Below are positions 48,890 through 58,328 of a stretch of 64,000 bases of DNA, piece after piece; the first letter of the stretch is position 1, and the number at the start of each line of letters is the position of its first letter. Under the pieces are notes generated by a model, which was given only the letters and a program-made list of their open reading frames with translations, made no database searches and was not told where the DNA came from. The stretch spans positions 248,001-312,000 of the forward strand of contig NZ_QGOL01000006.1 in the NCBI RefSeq assembly GCF_003259255.1. Reading direction: 5' to 3'. Source of the DNA: Algoriphagus litoralis (lineage in GTDB: Bacteria; Bacteroidota; Bacteroidia; Cytophagales; Cyclobacteriaceae). The position numbers were made by a program, and so were the translations under genes.

Positions 48890-50848
48890 TTAATCAAACA
48901 AATACCACGAAATTCCTAAATCCAAAAAGGATCGATAACCTGTGTAATCCGGAGTTACAAAATAGCCATCCTGCTTCATGAATCCAGAATTGAGGTGATT
49001 GTACTTGAACAGGACTCGCGTTCTGTTGATCCTGAAATCCAGAAATAAATCTGCAACCGGATAAGCATAGACATCAAAGGAATTTTGGAGGTAAAACTGC
49101 TGAAAAGTAGGATTATACGCCTCCGCGAAATACGATGACTTGTACCGAATGTCAAGTCCAAGCTGCACATACACATTGTCATCAAATAGCGGACTATCGA
49201 AATAAATCCTCGTATTGGCAAAGAATTGAGGAATCCGGAAGTTATCCGAACCTTCTCCAGTGATCTCGGTAAAGATCATCTCCGCGTCTATCCGGAACTT
49301 CTTTCCAATCTGAATATTTGCAATCAAGCCCGGCATCAGCATAAATGCCTCTCCTGTAGCTTGAGTGGCTTCCTTTTCCTCATTGAAAAAGACATAATTG
49401 TTGATTCGATTCAGCGTCAGGTTTGGTCTCAGGCTAATCTTATCAAAGTCCAAAATAACCCTTCCTTTTATCTGATCTACTCCGATATTGTCAAATTCAT
49501 TGGTCCAACGGTAATGGTTGCCATAGTAAATCTGCTGCATCGAAGTGGGCTTGTAGAGCGCCTTGGTGTATTCCAGTTCCAGCCATGGGGACTGGAAAAG
49601 GCCATGAATTCGAAATGCACCAGGTATAAGGTACTCCCCGTCGGCACTGATGGACCACTTTTCAGAAAGCTGACCGATCAGTTCTCCTCCGATATAGACC
49701 TCATTAAATGCTTCTCTTTTGTCGGGAAAAAATGGACTTTCCATTCGTCCATTTCTGATTCGGGTCAAGGCGTTGTAATAAAACCCTTTGAAGGAACCTT
49801 TGACTCCGAATTCATTTCTCCATTCTGCGAAATCACTCCGGTTTTCAGTGGTGTCCTGCTGATTATTTAATCTTTGGTTATTATAAAATAATGAATCTGG
49901 AGGCGACAGATCTGCTTCAAAGACAATGTTCTGATTTTTACGATCGAAGGTATGGTAGACTTGAAGTCCATTCCCAAGTTTGTATTCATGGTAGAGATGG
50001 TAGTCCTGCCGCAGATCTCTGGCTCGTGCATTTTGAAGCCATACTTTTGCATCCTCGTATGTGAAATACAAGGAAGTGGAATCTACCTCTGGAGGGATAA
50101 TTCCACCAATTTCAAAAACCTCATGGTTCATTCTGGAAAAAGATCCAAGCAACCAATACTTTCCATTTTCAGAGCGGTAGTTGGTATGAAGTGAATAGGC
50201 ATTTTGCTCCACCATATTATCGTCCCGCTCGACCGGATTGAGGGTTTTGCGTACGCGCATGGTATGAAAATCCAGGCCTATATTCCACTTGGGTGTGACA
50301 TTTCTAGCAAAAGAAATGTCCAGCATGTTTCTATTTCCACCTCCAAAAAAAGCCGCCATCTCGGTAAATGGGGATTTGGTATCGAAATACCTGCGCTCTG
50401 CAGGATCTCTGAAATACAAATCATAAACATGAAATCCCGAACTGAGGCCGATCAATTCCGGCACTTCGTAAAAGACCGGCTTTGCGGCACTACCGATATT
50501 TGCCAAATCCTGATATTTCCAATTTTGCTTGGCAACAGGATCATAGTTGTGAAAATTCTGTAAAAGTGTATCCTGCTCGAAAAGTTTCAGTCGATTTCGT
50601 TTCAGATCTTTTTCGAAGTAAAACAGAGAAGTTTTTGGACCATAGACTTGCCTCGTGCTATCGTCCAACAGCGGCCTCCTTCCATCAGTTTCCTCTTCTT
50701 CTTGCTGCTCCACGAGCTCCCGTCCAGGTCGGGCGGTCTGACCAAAGCCACCGGTAGTCTGCCCTTGAGGAATCGGACGCTGCGCAAAAAGTGATTGCAG
50801 CGAAAGCATGGAAAACAAAATCCCAGAAATAACTATACGTCTAATCAC
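48890..50848 (-). CDS. Putative porin (large Bacteroidota outer-membrane barrel)
   Basis: 652 residues with a signal peptide (RIVISGILFSMLSLQSLFAQ). An acidic stretch (EQQEEEETDGRRP) follows, then a barrel of many strands: FFGGGNRNMLDISFARNVTPKWNIGLDFHTMRV, FHVYDLYFRDPAERRYFDTKSPFTEM, and the ending DLFLDFRINRTRVLFKYNHLN, FLDLGISWYLFD. This is the family simply named 'putative porin' in the phylum. It overlaps the upstream lpxK by four bases (ATGA), so the pair is translationally coupled. The lipid A link suggests a co-ordinated envelope function. Confidence 0.87.
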   Translation of the reverse strand: MIRRIVISGILFSMLSLQSLFAQRPIPQGQTTGGFGQTARPGRELVEQQEEEETDGRRPLLDDSTRQVYGPKTSLFYFEKDLKRNRLKLFEQDTLLQNFHNYDPVAKQNWKYQDLANIGSAAKPVFYEVPELIGLSSGFHVYDLYFRDPAERRYFDTKSPFTEMAAFFGGGNRNMLDISFARNVTPKWNIGLDFHTMRVRKTLNPVERDDNMVEQNAYSLHTNYRSENGKYWLLGSFSRMNHEVFEIGGIIPPEVDSTSLYFTYEDAKVWLQNARARDLRQDYHLYHEYKLGNGLQVYHTFDRKNQNIVFEADLSPPDSLFYNNQRLNNQQDTTENRSDFAEWRNEFGVKGSFKGFYYNALTRIRNGRMESPFFPDKREAFNEVYIGGELIGQLSEKWSISADGEYLIPGAFRIHGLFQSPWLELEYTKALYKPTSMQQIYYGNHYRWTNEFDNIGVDQIKGRVILDFDKISLRPNLTLNRINNYVFFNEEKEATQATGEAFMLMPGLIANIQIGKKFRIDAEMIFTEITGEGSDNFRIPQFFANTRIYFDSPLFDDNVYVQLGLDIRYKSSYFAEAYNPTFQQFYLQNSFDVYAYPVADLFLDFRINRTRVLFKYNHLNSGFMKQDGYFVTPDYTGYRSFLDLGISWYLFD

Positions 50849-51897
50849 TGCTTATTAAATTTTCCTCGGATGTAGCTGAGCAGCATTTCTTTGTCTTCAA
50901 GATCAAACTGTGCCTCAATAGGCAGCACAAAAATCGGAATTTCATCCAAAAATCCCTGATTTGACAAAGATTTAAGTTTTTCCGAGTCTTTTTCTGTAGT
51001 GAGTACAACGGGACTTTTGCCCTCGTGTTTTTGTGCCAAAGCTAAAATTCTACTGCAGTCTTCTTGGCTATAGTGGTGATGATCTGAAAACGAAAGAACT
51101 TCCAAAAGATTAAAATTCACCTTGCAATATGCTACCAACGACCGATCGTCTGCCAAGCCTGAAACCAAAATCACTGACTTCGAAAAAGAGGGACTTTGAC
51201 AAACCGGATAAGGATTCCCATATCCAATTTTGGAGAAAAAGACGGGAACCTCCGGGCTCAAATAGGACTTGACACCAGATTCTACCTCAGCTCTTTGAAT
51301 GCTGGAGAGCCCCTCGGGACATTTGGTAACAACGACCAAATCCGCCCGTCTTGCGCCATTTCTGCTTTCTCTCAACCTTCCCATGGGCATTAACCAATCC
51401 CTGGAAAAAGGGCTGCCAAAAGGGGTGAGCAAAATGTAAAAATCTCCACTTAGCCTTCTGTGCTGGAACGCATCATCCAATATGACCAGTTTCAATTCCG
51501 GCAAGTGGGCAGATATTTTCTCTAAAGCGGATACCCGATCTTCACCGACAAAAACCGGAATTTCCCCCTTGAACTTTCGGAAAATCTGCAAGGGCTCATC
51601 ACCTACTTCAGCTGGTGTGCTGTGAATTCCAGTCTTTAGAAATCCCTTGGTCTTCCTGCCATATCCTCTGCTGAGGCTTGCCAGTTTGAATTCATTTTGG
51701 AGATTCGCAATCAAAAATTCCACCATGGGCGTCTTTCCGGTACCTCCTACGCTGAGGTTGCCTACAACCAAGGTTGGGACTGAAGATTTGAAGCTTTGGA
51801 GCAGGTGTCGGTCAAATAAAAAATTGCGGACGCTGGTGATGACCTGAAAAATCAGCGCAAAAGGTGCTAAAAGAAAGGCATACCACGGCATCGGCAA
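50845..51897 (-). CDS. lpxK: Tetraacyldisaccharide 4'-kinase (lipid A biosynthesis)
   Basis: 350 residues. P-loop GNLSVGGTGKTPMVEFL (G46-T56), followed by SRGYGRKTKG, DEPLQIFRKF and LKLVILDDAFQHRRL (the conserved D-D-A-F-Q-H-R motif that binds metal and substrate). It phosphorylates the 4' position of the tetraacyldisaccharide lipid A precursor on the inner face of the membrane; N-terminal hydrophobic helix FLLAPFALIFQVITSV. The neighbouring putative porin gene is coupled by a 4-nt overlap. Confidence 0.95.
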   Translation of the reverse strand: MPMPWYAFLLAPFALIFQVITSVRNFLFDRHLLQSFKSSVPTLVVGNLSVGGTGKTPMVEFLIANLQNEFKLASLSRGYGRKTKGFLKTGIHSTPAEVGDEPLQIFRKFKGEIPVFVGEDRVSALEKISAHLPELKLVILDDAFQHRRLSGDFYILLTPFGSPFSRDWLMPMGRLRESRNGARRADLVVVTKCPEGLSSIQRAEVESGVKSYLSPEVPVFFSKIGYGNPYPVCQSPSFSKSVILVSGLADDRSLVAYCKVNFNLLEVLSFSDHHHYSQEDCSRILALAQKHEGKSPVVLTTEKDSEKLKSLSNQGFLDEIPIFVLPIEAQFDLEDKEMLLSYIRGKFNKQ

Positions 51898-51931
51898 GAA
51901 TTGCTATTTTTGACCAAAGAAAAGAAAAATT

Positions 51932-53032
51932 ATGGGATACAGGATTCAGGATGTGATTTCTTACTTAGACCAATTGGCTCCGCCTGCTTATCAGGAAAGC
52001 TATGATAATGCGACCTTGATCTGTGGTGATCGAACTGCCGAAGTGACTGGCCTCCTGTGCACGCTTGATTGTACCGAGGCTGTAGTGGATGAAGCGATCA
52101 GCTTGGGTGCCAATCTCATTGTAGCCCACCACCCCATCGTGTTCAAAGGCCTCAAAAGCCTCACCGGAAGAAATTATGTGGAGCGCACGGTAATCAAAGC
52201 GATCAAGCACGATGTGGCTATCTTTGCCATCCATACCAACTTCGACCATGTAGCTACCGGGGTAAACAAGCGCATCTGCGACCGACTTGGTCTGAAGGAA
52301 ACAAAGATTCTGCAACCCAAAAAAGAAACACTAAACAAACTGGTATTTTTCGTCCCTGTCGAAAATAAATCTGAGGTCTTGGATGCCGTTTTTGCGGCAG
52401 GAGCTGGACAGATTGGAGAGTACAAAGACTGCTCTTTTCAGGTAGAAGGAACCGGTACTTTCACCCCTTCGCATCATGCAAATCCATTCACTGGACAGCG
52501 AGGGGTCCCACAGTATGAAAAGGAAGTACGAGTGGAAGTGATCCTGCCTTCATACCTCAGTCAGAAGGTTGTTTCGAGCATGAAAAAAGCCCACCCCTAC
52601 GAAGAGGTTGCCTTTTACCTATCTGCTTTAGAGAATGAAAATCAGGAAGTTGGCGCAGGAATGATCGGTCAGTTGAGTCATCCGATGGAAGGCTTAGATT
52701 TCTTGGATTTTCTGAAAGAAAAAATGAATCTAAGCCACCTGAAGCATACTCAACTCCTCTCAAGAAAAATCAAAACAGTTGCAGTATGCGGCGGAGCGGG
52801 AATATTCCTTCTGTCTGATGCGAAAAGATCCGGAGCGGATGCCTTTGTGACCTCGGACATTAAGTACCACGAGTTTTTTGATGCAGAAGACCGACTCGTA
52901 CTTTGCGATATTGGTCATTATGAGAGCGAAATTTTCACAAAAGAATTACTTGGAGAGCTTTTGTCACAAAATTTCCCTAATATTGCACTCTATTTGACAA
53001 AAGTAGTTACTAATCCCACATCCTACCGATAG
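51932..53032 (+). CDS. Nif3-like dinuclear metal-centre protein (YqfO/YbgI family)
   Basis: 366 residues. Metal ligands of the family: VAHHPIVFKGL and AIHTNFDHVATG in the N-terminal part, and DIGHYESE near the end. A middle insertion of about 100 residues (KLVFFVPVENKSEVLDAVFAAGAGQIGEYKDCSF...HPYEEVAFYL) is the PII/CutA-like domain typical of the longer YqfO type. Function unsettled; hexameric metal-binding protein, possibly involved in GTP cyclohydrolase-type chemistry or phosphatase activity. It is followed at 3 bases by the zinc-ribbon gene, an arrangement frequent in this phylum. Confidence 0.93.
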   Translation: MGYRIQDVISYLDQLAPPAYQESYDNATLICGDRTAEVTGLLCTLDCTEAVVDEAISLGANLIVAHHPIVFKGLKSLTGRNYVERTVIKAIKHDVAIFAIHTNFDHVATGVNKRICDRLGLKETKILQPKKETLNKLVFFVPVENKSEVLDAVFAAGAGQIGEYKDCSFQVEGTGTFTPSHHANPFTGQRGVPQYEKEVRVEVILPSYLSQKVVSSMKKAHPYEEVAFYLSALENENQEVGAGMIGQLSHPMEGLDFLDFLKEKMNLSHLKHTQLLSRKIKTVAVCGGAGIFLLSDAKRSGADAFVTSDIKYHEFFDAEDRLVLCDIGHYESEIFTKELLGELLSQNFPNIALYLTKVVTNPTSYR

Positions 53033-53035
53033 TAC

Positions 53036-53806
53036 ATGGAAAGTACAGTAGCACAAAAGCTAGACGCTATCTACAATCTTCAACTCATAGATTCAAAACT
53101 AGATGCCATCCTGAAAGTAAGAGGAGCCCTTCCAGAGGAAGTGCAAGATCTGGAAGATGAGATAGCAGGCTACGAAACACGACTCGACAAATTCAAAAAT
53201 GACATTGAATCATTCGAGGAAGAAATCAAACGTTACAAGGAAAACATCAAAGATTCCGAGAAGCTGATCAAGAAATATCAAGAGCAGCAGATGAACGTGC
53301 GAAACAATCGTGAGTACGACGCCATCACCAAAGAGCTGGAATTGCAGGATCTTGAAATTCAGGTTTCTAAGAAGAAGATCAGCGAGGCCGGTATGAAAAT
53401 CGACCAGAAGAAAGCAGATCTTGAAGAATTGAATGACTTGATGAAGGATCGCCAAAAAGATCTTGATCTGAAGAAAAACGAATTGGATACCATCGTATCT
53501 GAAAGTGAAACTGACGAATCAAAACTTCAGTCTGATCGAGACAAAGCCATGAAAAAAGTGGACGAAAGACTGGCGAAATCCTACACCAAAATCAGAGCAA
53601 ATGCCAAAAATGGTCTTGCAGTGGTTATGGTAAAAAGAGGTGCTTGCGGAGGTTGTTTCAACACGGTACCTCCACAAAGACAAGCAGACATCAGAGAAAA
53701 GAAAAAGCTGATCGTGTGTGAACATTGTGGAAGAATCCTTGCAGGAGTGGAGGACGAAATCGAAGAAGAAACAGCAAAAACGAAGCGAAGAACAGCGAAA
53801 GCTTAA
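53036..53806 (+). CDS. Coiled-coil protein with C4-type zinc ribbon (HP0958/CT398-like)
   Basis: 256 residues: a long charged coiled coil (about 20-190, LEDEIAGYETRLDKFKNDIESFEEEIKRYKENIKDSEKLIK) and a zinc ribbon with CxxC...CxxC (RGACGGCFNTVPP and LIVCEHCGRIL). The relative in Helicobacter (HP0958) stabilises RpoN and binds RNA, and the Chlamydia homologue interacts with secretion chaperones; in Bacteroidota the role is not known. Lys/Arg-rich tail. Co-transcribed with the Nif3-like gene; a strong terminator follows. Confidence 0.92.
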   Translation: MESTVAQKLDAIYNLQLIDSKLDAILKVRGALPEEVQDLEDEIAGYETRLDKFKNDIESFEEEIKRYKENIKDSEKLIKKYQEQQMNVRNNREYDAITKELELQDLEIQVSKKKISEAGMKIDQKKADLEELNDLMKDRQKDLDLKKNELDTIVSESETDESKLQSDRDKAMKKVDERLAKSYTKIRANAKNGLAVVMVKRGACGGCFNTVPPQRQADIREKKKLIVCEHCGRILAGVEDEIEEETAKTKRRTAKA

Positions 53807-53821
53807 TCTATAAAAAAATTG

Positions 53822-53857
53822 AAAATCCCCGAATATTAAGTTATTCGGGGATTTTTT
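53822..53857 (+). terminator. Terminator of the Nif3/zinc-ribbon pair
   Basis: Perfect 14-bp stem AAAATCCCCGAATA / TATTCGGGGATTTT with a 6-nt loop and T-tail, 16 bases after the stop codon. Confidence 0.93.
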
Positions 53858-53907
53858 ATGTCCTTTTTCTTTGCTTTGTCGGGAATTTAAATGCTATATT
53901 GGAAGCT

Positions 53908-54330
53908 ATGAAAAAGTTAGCAACACTTCTGATCTTCCTGATTTGCTGCAGTTCGGGCTACTCAAAAGATCCAGAATCCAAAACTTTTTTGGTTCTTTTT
54001 AAAAGCAAGGAGTTAAAAGAAAGTAAAACCAACATAAAGGAGATCGAATCCCAATTTTCTCCGTTTTTCTCAACAAAACATTACGCCGGAAATTCAGAAC
54101 TTGCCCTGATCATTGAGATCCCTTCCTGTGATTTCGATGAGTGTTTTCTGGGTGAATTCTTGGTCGATTTAGAAGACGGACGCAAAGTCCAACTTCAGCA
54201 TCTTGCGTTTAGACTTTTCGATCTTACCGAAAACAAAAACCTACATCAGCAATATGTTTTGATGTATGAAGAAAGCGTATCTGCCAAGAAAAAAGCAGCC
54301 AAAGCTACAAAGGCTGATTCAAAACCTTGA
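53908..54330 (+). CDS. Exported protein of unknown function
   Basis: 140 residues from ATG 53908 (MKKLATLLIFLICCSSGYSKD), the start of a signal peptide with an internal C-C that might also be a lipobox. A frame is open far upstream through the terminator, so that part is not coding. The mature part is charged and rich in Lys/Glu (LVLFKSKELKESKTNIKEIESQFSPFF), then FDECFLGEFLVDLEDGRKVQLQHLAFRLFDLTE with Lys/Ala-rich tail. No family recognised. It overlaps the convergent phosphatase gene by 26 bases. Confidence 0.6.
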   Translation: MKKLATLLIFLICCSSGYSKDPESKTFLVLFKSKELKESKTNIKEIESQFSPFFSTKHYAGNSELALIIEIPSCDFDECFLGEFLVDLEDGRKVQLQHLAFRLFDLTENKNLHQQYVLMYEESVSAKKKAAKATKADSKP

Positions 54331-54937
54331 GGTGCTCTCGGTCATTGAATTTTCTGACCACAAAGGACGCATCAGGCAACTCTTCCAATAGGTAAAGACA
54401 TAAGTTGTGGTGCTCAAACTGATCCATGAATCTCAGATCATAATTAAGGATCAAACTGAGAAAAATTCGCATCGCTCTACCATGCATGCAGACAAGGATA
54501 GTTTCTCCAGGTCCATTCAGAATAATTTCAATTCCTCTCCGCATTCGCTCCGCAACTTTATTTGGACTCTCTCCACCCGCGATCGCATAATCTAGGTTAC
54601 CCTGCTGCCATTGATGGAGCATGTGGGTGTAGTACTCGTTCTCCTCAGGAGTCATAGGGGTACCTTCGTAATCTCCCCAAGAAATCTCATTTAGTTCAGG
54701 CAGTGCCCGAGTAGGTATTCCAAAGTCTATGAAATGCTGAATAGACTGCCGGGTACGTATGAGCGCGGTGTGATAAATCTGGTCAAACGGAATGTCCTTG
54801 TAGGACTCAAAAAAAGCAGCAGCTTGGGCCATCCCTGTCGCATTGATTGGAGCATCGATACCACTTCCTTGCACGACACCTCTTAGATTGAAGTCAGTTT
54901 GGCCGTGTCTGACCAGGTAAATTTTTTTTCGATTCAA
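54305..54937 (-). CDS. Histidine phosphatase family protein (phosphoglycerate mutase-like)
   Basis: 210 residues. Catalytic LVRHGQTDFN at the N-terminus (phospho-His, RHG), RTRQS, the Glu region LPELNEISWGDYEG, and the second His in ILVCMHGRAMRIF. This matches cobC/GpmB-type phosphatases; cofactor-independent mutase activity is less likely than phosphatase activity on a small phosphate ester. Convergent overlap of 26 bases with the preceding plus-strand gene. Confidence 0.92.
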   Translation of the reverse strand: MNRKKIYLVRHGQTDFNLRGVVQGSGIDAPINATGMAQAAAFFESYKDIPFDQIYHTALIRTRQSIQHFIDFGIPTRALPELNEISWGDYEGTPMTPEENEYYTHMLHQWQQGNLDYAIAGGESPNKVAERMRRGIEIILNGPGETILVCMHGRAMRIFLSLILNYDLRFMDQFEHHNLCLYLLEELPDASFVVRKFNDREHLKVLNQPL

Positions 54938-54990
54938 GTTTCTCTATTTTTGTTCAGAGTCCAAATAAACTTCATTTAGCCCAATTTCAA

Positions 54991-55413
54991 ATGATTTTTC
55001 TTTTCCAACCGTCACTTGACCAGTTGAATTTGACCAGTCAAAACACCATGGTCAGTCACTTGGGAATTGAATTTACGGGCATTGGGAATGAATACCTTGA
55101 AGCAACTATGCCTGTAGATCATCGAACCAAGCAGCCTATGGGATTGTTACACGGTGGAGCTAGTGTAGTTTTGGCTGAGACGCTCGGAAGTGTAGCTTCG
55201 TCTCTGACCATCGATACAAAAAAATATACATGTGTCGGGCTGGAAATCAACGCAAACCATCTCAAATCGGTACGGGAAGGATTTGTCAGAGGTGTGGCCA
55301 AACCCATTCATCTTGGCAAGTCGACTCAAGTCTGGGAAGTAAAAATTTTCAATCTTGAGGATCAGCTAAGCTGCATTAGTAGGATTACGATGGCGATTTT
55401 AGAAAAAAAATGA
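54991..55413 (+). CDS. menI: Hotdog-fold thioesterase, probably 1,4-dihydroxy-2-naphthoyl-CoA hydrolase
   Basis: 140 residues. Hotdog marks of the PaaI/YdiI group: MPVDHRTKQPMGLLHGGASVVLAETLGSVAS (HGG-x(5)-E catalytic region) and VGLEINANHLKSVREG. It is the first gene of an operon with the isochorismate synthase (4-nt ATGA overlap) and menD, which makes the menaquinone thioesterase function (MenI) the best guess; in other genomes this family also covers phenylacetyl-CoA and other thioesters, so the call rests on context. Confidence 0.78.
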   Translation: MIFLFQPSLDQLNLTSQNTMVSHLGIEFTGIGNEYLEATMPVDHRTKQPMGLLHGGASVVLAETLGSVASSLTIDTKKYTCVGLEINANHLKSVREGFVRGVAKPIHLGKSTQVWEVKIFNLEDQLSCISRITMAILEKK

Positions 55414-56627
55414 ACGTAACGGAAAGCACCACCCGCACCACTTTATCCGAGATTCTGGATCTGCTTTTTCTGAAAGGATTCGATTCCGGGGGTTCTTTTG
55501 CCATCTGGAGAAAACCAAAATCCAACCGGCTGGAATTCCTGGTGGATAATGATCAAATCCCTACAAAAGTGGACTTGGCATTTGAGGAGCTTCCTGCCGG
55601 ATTTATAGTACACCCTTTTGCCGATCAGGAAGACAAAAAAGCCTTTTTCATCAAATCAAGTGAATATTTTAGTCTTTTGTTGGATCAGGAAATAGGAAAA
55701 GATGATTTACCTGAATGGATAAAAACTTCTGGGCACTCGTCCAATCAATCCATTAAATCTACGCTAAAGCACGTACTTGAAGTAAGATCATCCAGCCCAG
55801 TTTTTGGAAATGAAATTGCAAACGAAAAGTCTCATTTTATTGATCTGGTAGAGAAAGGCATCAATTCAATAGAAGAAGGTAAGCTGGAAAAAGTAGTTCC
55901 TGCCCGAACCAAGTTAATTGAAGTAGCTGAGCATTTTGATCTTGCAGAAGCCTTTCAGAAAATGCTGGTCGCCTATCCCAACTCCTTTGTTAACTTCTTC
56001 CACATTCCTAAAGTAGGCACTTGGATAGGAGCTAGCCCAGAGACACTGATCAAAACAAAAGATGAGCACTTTTTTACGATGGCTCTAGCCGGCACCCAGC
56101 CTGCATCTGGCGAAAATCCACTCAAATCAGCGGCCTGGACCCAAAAAGAAATCGAAGAGCAAGCATTGGTATGCAGGTATATTGTGGATTGTTTTAAGAA
56201 AATCCGACTCAGAGAGTATGAAGAGCACGGACCAAAAACCATCATGGCAGGTAACCTTCTCCACTTGCGCACGGACTTCAAAGTGGACATGAAAGCCACT
56301 AATTTTCCACAGCTAGGATCAGTGATGTTGGATTTATTGCACCCAACTTCTGCAGTCTGCGGGATGCCTAGAAGAGAGGCGCATGAGTTTTTACAGGAAA
56401 ATGAAAGTTTCGACCGCTCTTTTTTTGCGGGATTTCTCGGTCCTGTAAACATTGAAGGCGAAACATCCATCTTTGTTAACCTGAGAACTGCCTCCTTCAA
56501 AGGTACAAAGGCCATTCTCTATGCCGGTGCAGGGGTGACTGAAGACTCAGACCCAGACAAAGAATGGGAAGAAACCGAACTCAAATGCCAAATCATCGGT
56601 AAATTCATCCAAACTCCTTCCGCTTGA
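55410..56627 (+). CDS. menF: Isochorismate synthase
   Basis: 405 residues, chorismate-binding family. Conserved motifs: KVVPARTKL, FFHIPKVGTWIGASPETLI, MALAGTQPASGE (G-T family element), KEIEEQALVCRYIVDCFKKIR, LLHPTSAVCGMPRREA (the chorismate-binding HPTxAVxG) and AGFLGPVNIEGETSIFVNLR, ending in LYAGAGVTEDSDPDKEWEETELK. It converts chorismate to isochorismate, the first step of menaquinone synthesis. Overlaps by 4 bases both with the thioesterase gene (ATGA) and with menD (TTGA), so the three are translated together. Confidence 0.95.
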   Translation: MNVTESTTRTTLSEILDLLFLKGFDSGGSFAIWRKPKSNRLEFLVDNDQIPTKVDLAFEELPAGFIVHPFADQEDKKAFFIKSSEYFSLLLDQEIGKDDLPEWIKTSGHSSNQSIKSTLKHVLEVRSSSPVFGNEIANEKSHFIDLVEKGINSIEEGKLEKVVPARTKLIEVAEHFDLAEAFQKMLVAYPNSFVNFFHIPKVGTWIGASPETLIKTKDEHFFTMALAGTQPASGENPLKSAAWTQKEIEEQALVCRYIVDCFKKIRLREYEEHGPKTIMAGNLLHLRTDFKVDMKATNFPQLGSVMLDLLHPTSAVCGMPRREAHEFLQENESFDRSFFAGFLGPVNIEGETSIFVNLRTASFKGTKAILYAGAGVTEDSDPDKEWEETELKCQIIGKFIQTPSA

Positions 56628-58312
56628 TTATTCAGCCGATTTTAGATCTAGTGGCCATTTGTGCCAAAAAAGGGATTGAACATGCGATTCTTTCCCCTGG
56701 TTCACGCTGCGCACCGCTTACTTTGGCTTTTGCAAGGCATCCTGATATTCATGCCCGTACGATCTCTGACGAGCGTTCGGCAGCTTTTATTGCATTAGGC
56801 ATGGCCCAGCAATTAAATCAACCTGTAGTATTGGTTTGCACTTCTGGCTCGGCGGCTCTGAATTACTATCCGGCTGTTGCAGAAGCGTTTTTTCAGCAAG
56901 TGCCCCTTTTGATCTTGACTGCAGATAGACCCTCAGAGTGGATTGATCAGTGGGATGGTCAGACGATTTTCCAACCTGAAGTCTATGGAAAACACGTCAA
57001 ACGAAGTTTCCAATTTCCCGATACTTTCGCGACCGAGGATCAAGTCTGGCATGCAGGAAGAATAGTAAATGAAGCAATCCATGTCTCCAAGCAATTCCCA
57101 GCGGGTCCTGTCCATATCAATGTGCCCCTTCGGGAGCCTTTTTATCCTGAGGAAAATGAAAGTTTCGAATTTCCGGAAGTTCCTCACGAGTTCACTCTAG
57201 TCAGCAGCCAATCACTCCTGAGTGACGAAAGTCTAAAGCACATCAAGAATCGATTGAGTGAAGTCAAAAGGATCTTAATCGTGCCAGGTCAGCAAAAACC
57301 AAATTCTCAGGTACAGGCATGTCTAGATTCATTGGCAAAAAATCAAAAAGCTGTCATTGTAACTGATTCCATATCCAACTTACAAAGTGGACATACGATC
57401 AATCATCACGATCATTGGCTGGGAAATGAGACTTTTCATCCCAGACTTACTCCGGATTTGATCATCAGCTTTGGGAAATCCGTCATTTCTAAATCGCTAA
57501 AGCAATTTTTGAGAAAGACTGGAAGCTCCCACTGGCACATCCAACCTGATGGCCAAGCCAAGGACACCTATCAGCATCTGACGCGGATTTTAGCCTGCCC
57601 ATCACCTCAGTTTTTGAATTGGCTTTCGGAAAACCTACCGGAGCAAGATCCTGCATTCCAAGCGCAATGGTTCAGCTTGGAAAAAACGGTTGAGAAGTCC
57701 TTGCCGAAGGTTCTTGAATCTGTAGAATTTGGAGAATATCCTGCATTGCATCTCGTCTCAGCTAAGATCCCGAGTCTTTCCAAGCTTCATCTTGCCAATA
57801 GTATGGCGGTGCGCTATGTCAATTTCCTCGGAAAAAGATCCCAGGAAATTATTTGTAACAGGGGAACAAGCGGAATCGATGGATCAAACAGCACAGCGGT
57901 TGGCTGTACCTTTACTACCAAAGAACCAGTTACACTGATCACCGGTGACATGGCTTTTTTCTATGATCGCAACGCCTTCTGGCACAACTATTCCACACCA
58001 AACCTCCGAGTCATTCTTCTCAACAATCATGCTGGAGGTATCTTCCGATTGATCGACGGACCCGCCAAACAGCCTGAATTGGAGGAGTTCTTTGAAACAA
58101 GACAGCAATTGAACGCAAATCACCTGGCTGAGGAATTTGGCTTTTTCTACATCAAAGCAAAAAACAAAGAAGAACTCGAACGTGCCCTGACAGACTTCTA
58201 TGAACCTTCGATTCACCCAAAAATTTTGGAAATCGAATCCTCAAGTGCAAAGAATGCAGAAATCCTAAAGCAGATTAAAGCCAAAGTTTCAGCAGCGTTA
58301 CTTGGGTCCTAA
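56624..58312 (+). CDS. menD: 2-succinyl-5-enolpyruvyl-6-hydroxy-3-cyclohexene-1-carboxylate synthase
   Basis: 562 residues with a TTG start at 56624, overlapping the menF stop by four bases. ThDP-dependent: N-terminal SPGSRCAPLTLAFARHP, ISDERSAAFIALGMAQ (catalytic Glu), VCTSGSAALNYYPAV, and the late metal-ThDP motif GDMAFFYDRNAFWHN. The enzyme joins isochorismate with 2-oxoglutarate to give SEPHCHC. The later men genes are not in the window. The TTG start is fixed by the overlap. Confidence 0.95.
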   Translation: MIIQPILDLVAICAKKGIEHAILSPGSRCAPLTLAFARHPDIHARTISDERSAAFIALGMAQQLNQPVVLVCTSGSAALNYYPAVAEAFFQQVPLLILTADRPSEWIDQWDGQTIFQPEVYGKHVKRSFQFPDTFATEDQVWHAGRIVNEAIHVSKQFPAGPVHINVPLREPFYPEENESFEFPEVPHEFTLVSSQSLLSDESLKHIKNRLSEVKRILIVPGQQKPNSQVQACLDSLAKNQKAVIVTDSISNLQSGHTINHHDHWLGNETFHPRLTPDLIISFGKSVISKSLKQFLRKTGSSHWHIQPDGQAKDTYQHLTRILACPSPQFLNWLSENLPEQDPAFQAQWFSLEKTVEKSLPKVLESVEFGEYPALHLVSAKIPSLSKLHLANSMAVRYVNFLGKRSQEIICNRGTSGIDGSNSTAVGCTFTTKEPVTLITGDMAFFYDRNAFWHNYSTPNLRVILLNNHAGGIFRLIDGPAKQPELEEFFETRQQLNANHLAEEFGFFYIKAKNKEELERALTDFYEPSIHPKILEIESSSAKNAEILKQIKAKVSAALLGS

Positions 58313-58328
58313 TGGATGAAAGTAAGTT

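Noticed and set aside
49226..49870. 214-codon plus-strand ORF inside the putative porin gene
   Set aside because: Antisense shadow; the porin frame has a signal peptide and a clear barrel pattern.
55973..56515. 180-codon ORF antisense to menF
   Set aside because: Shadow of a strongly supported isochorismate synthase frame.
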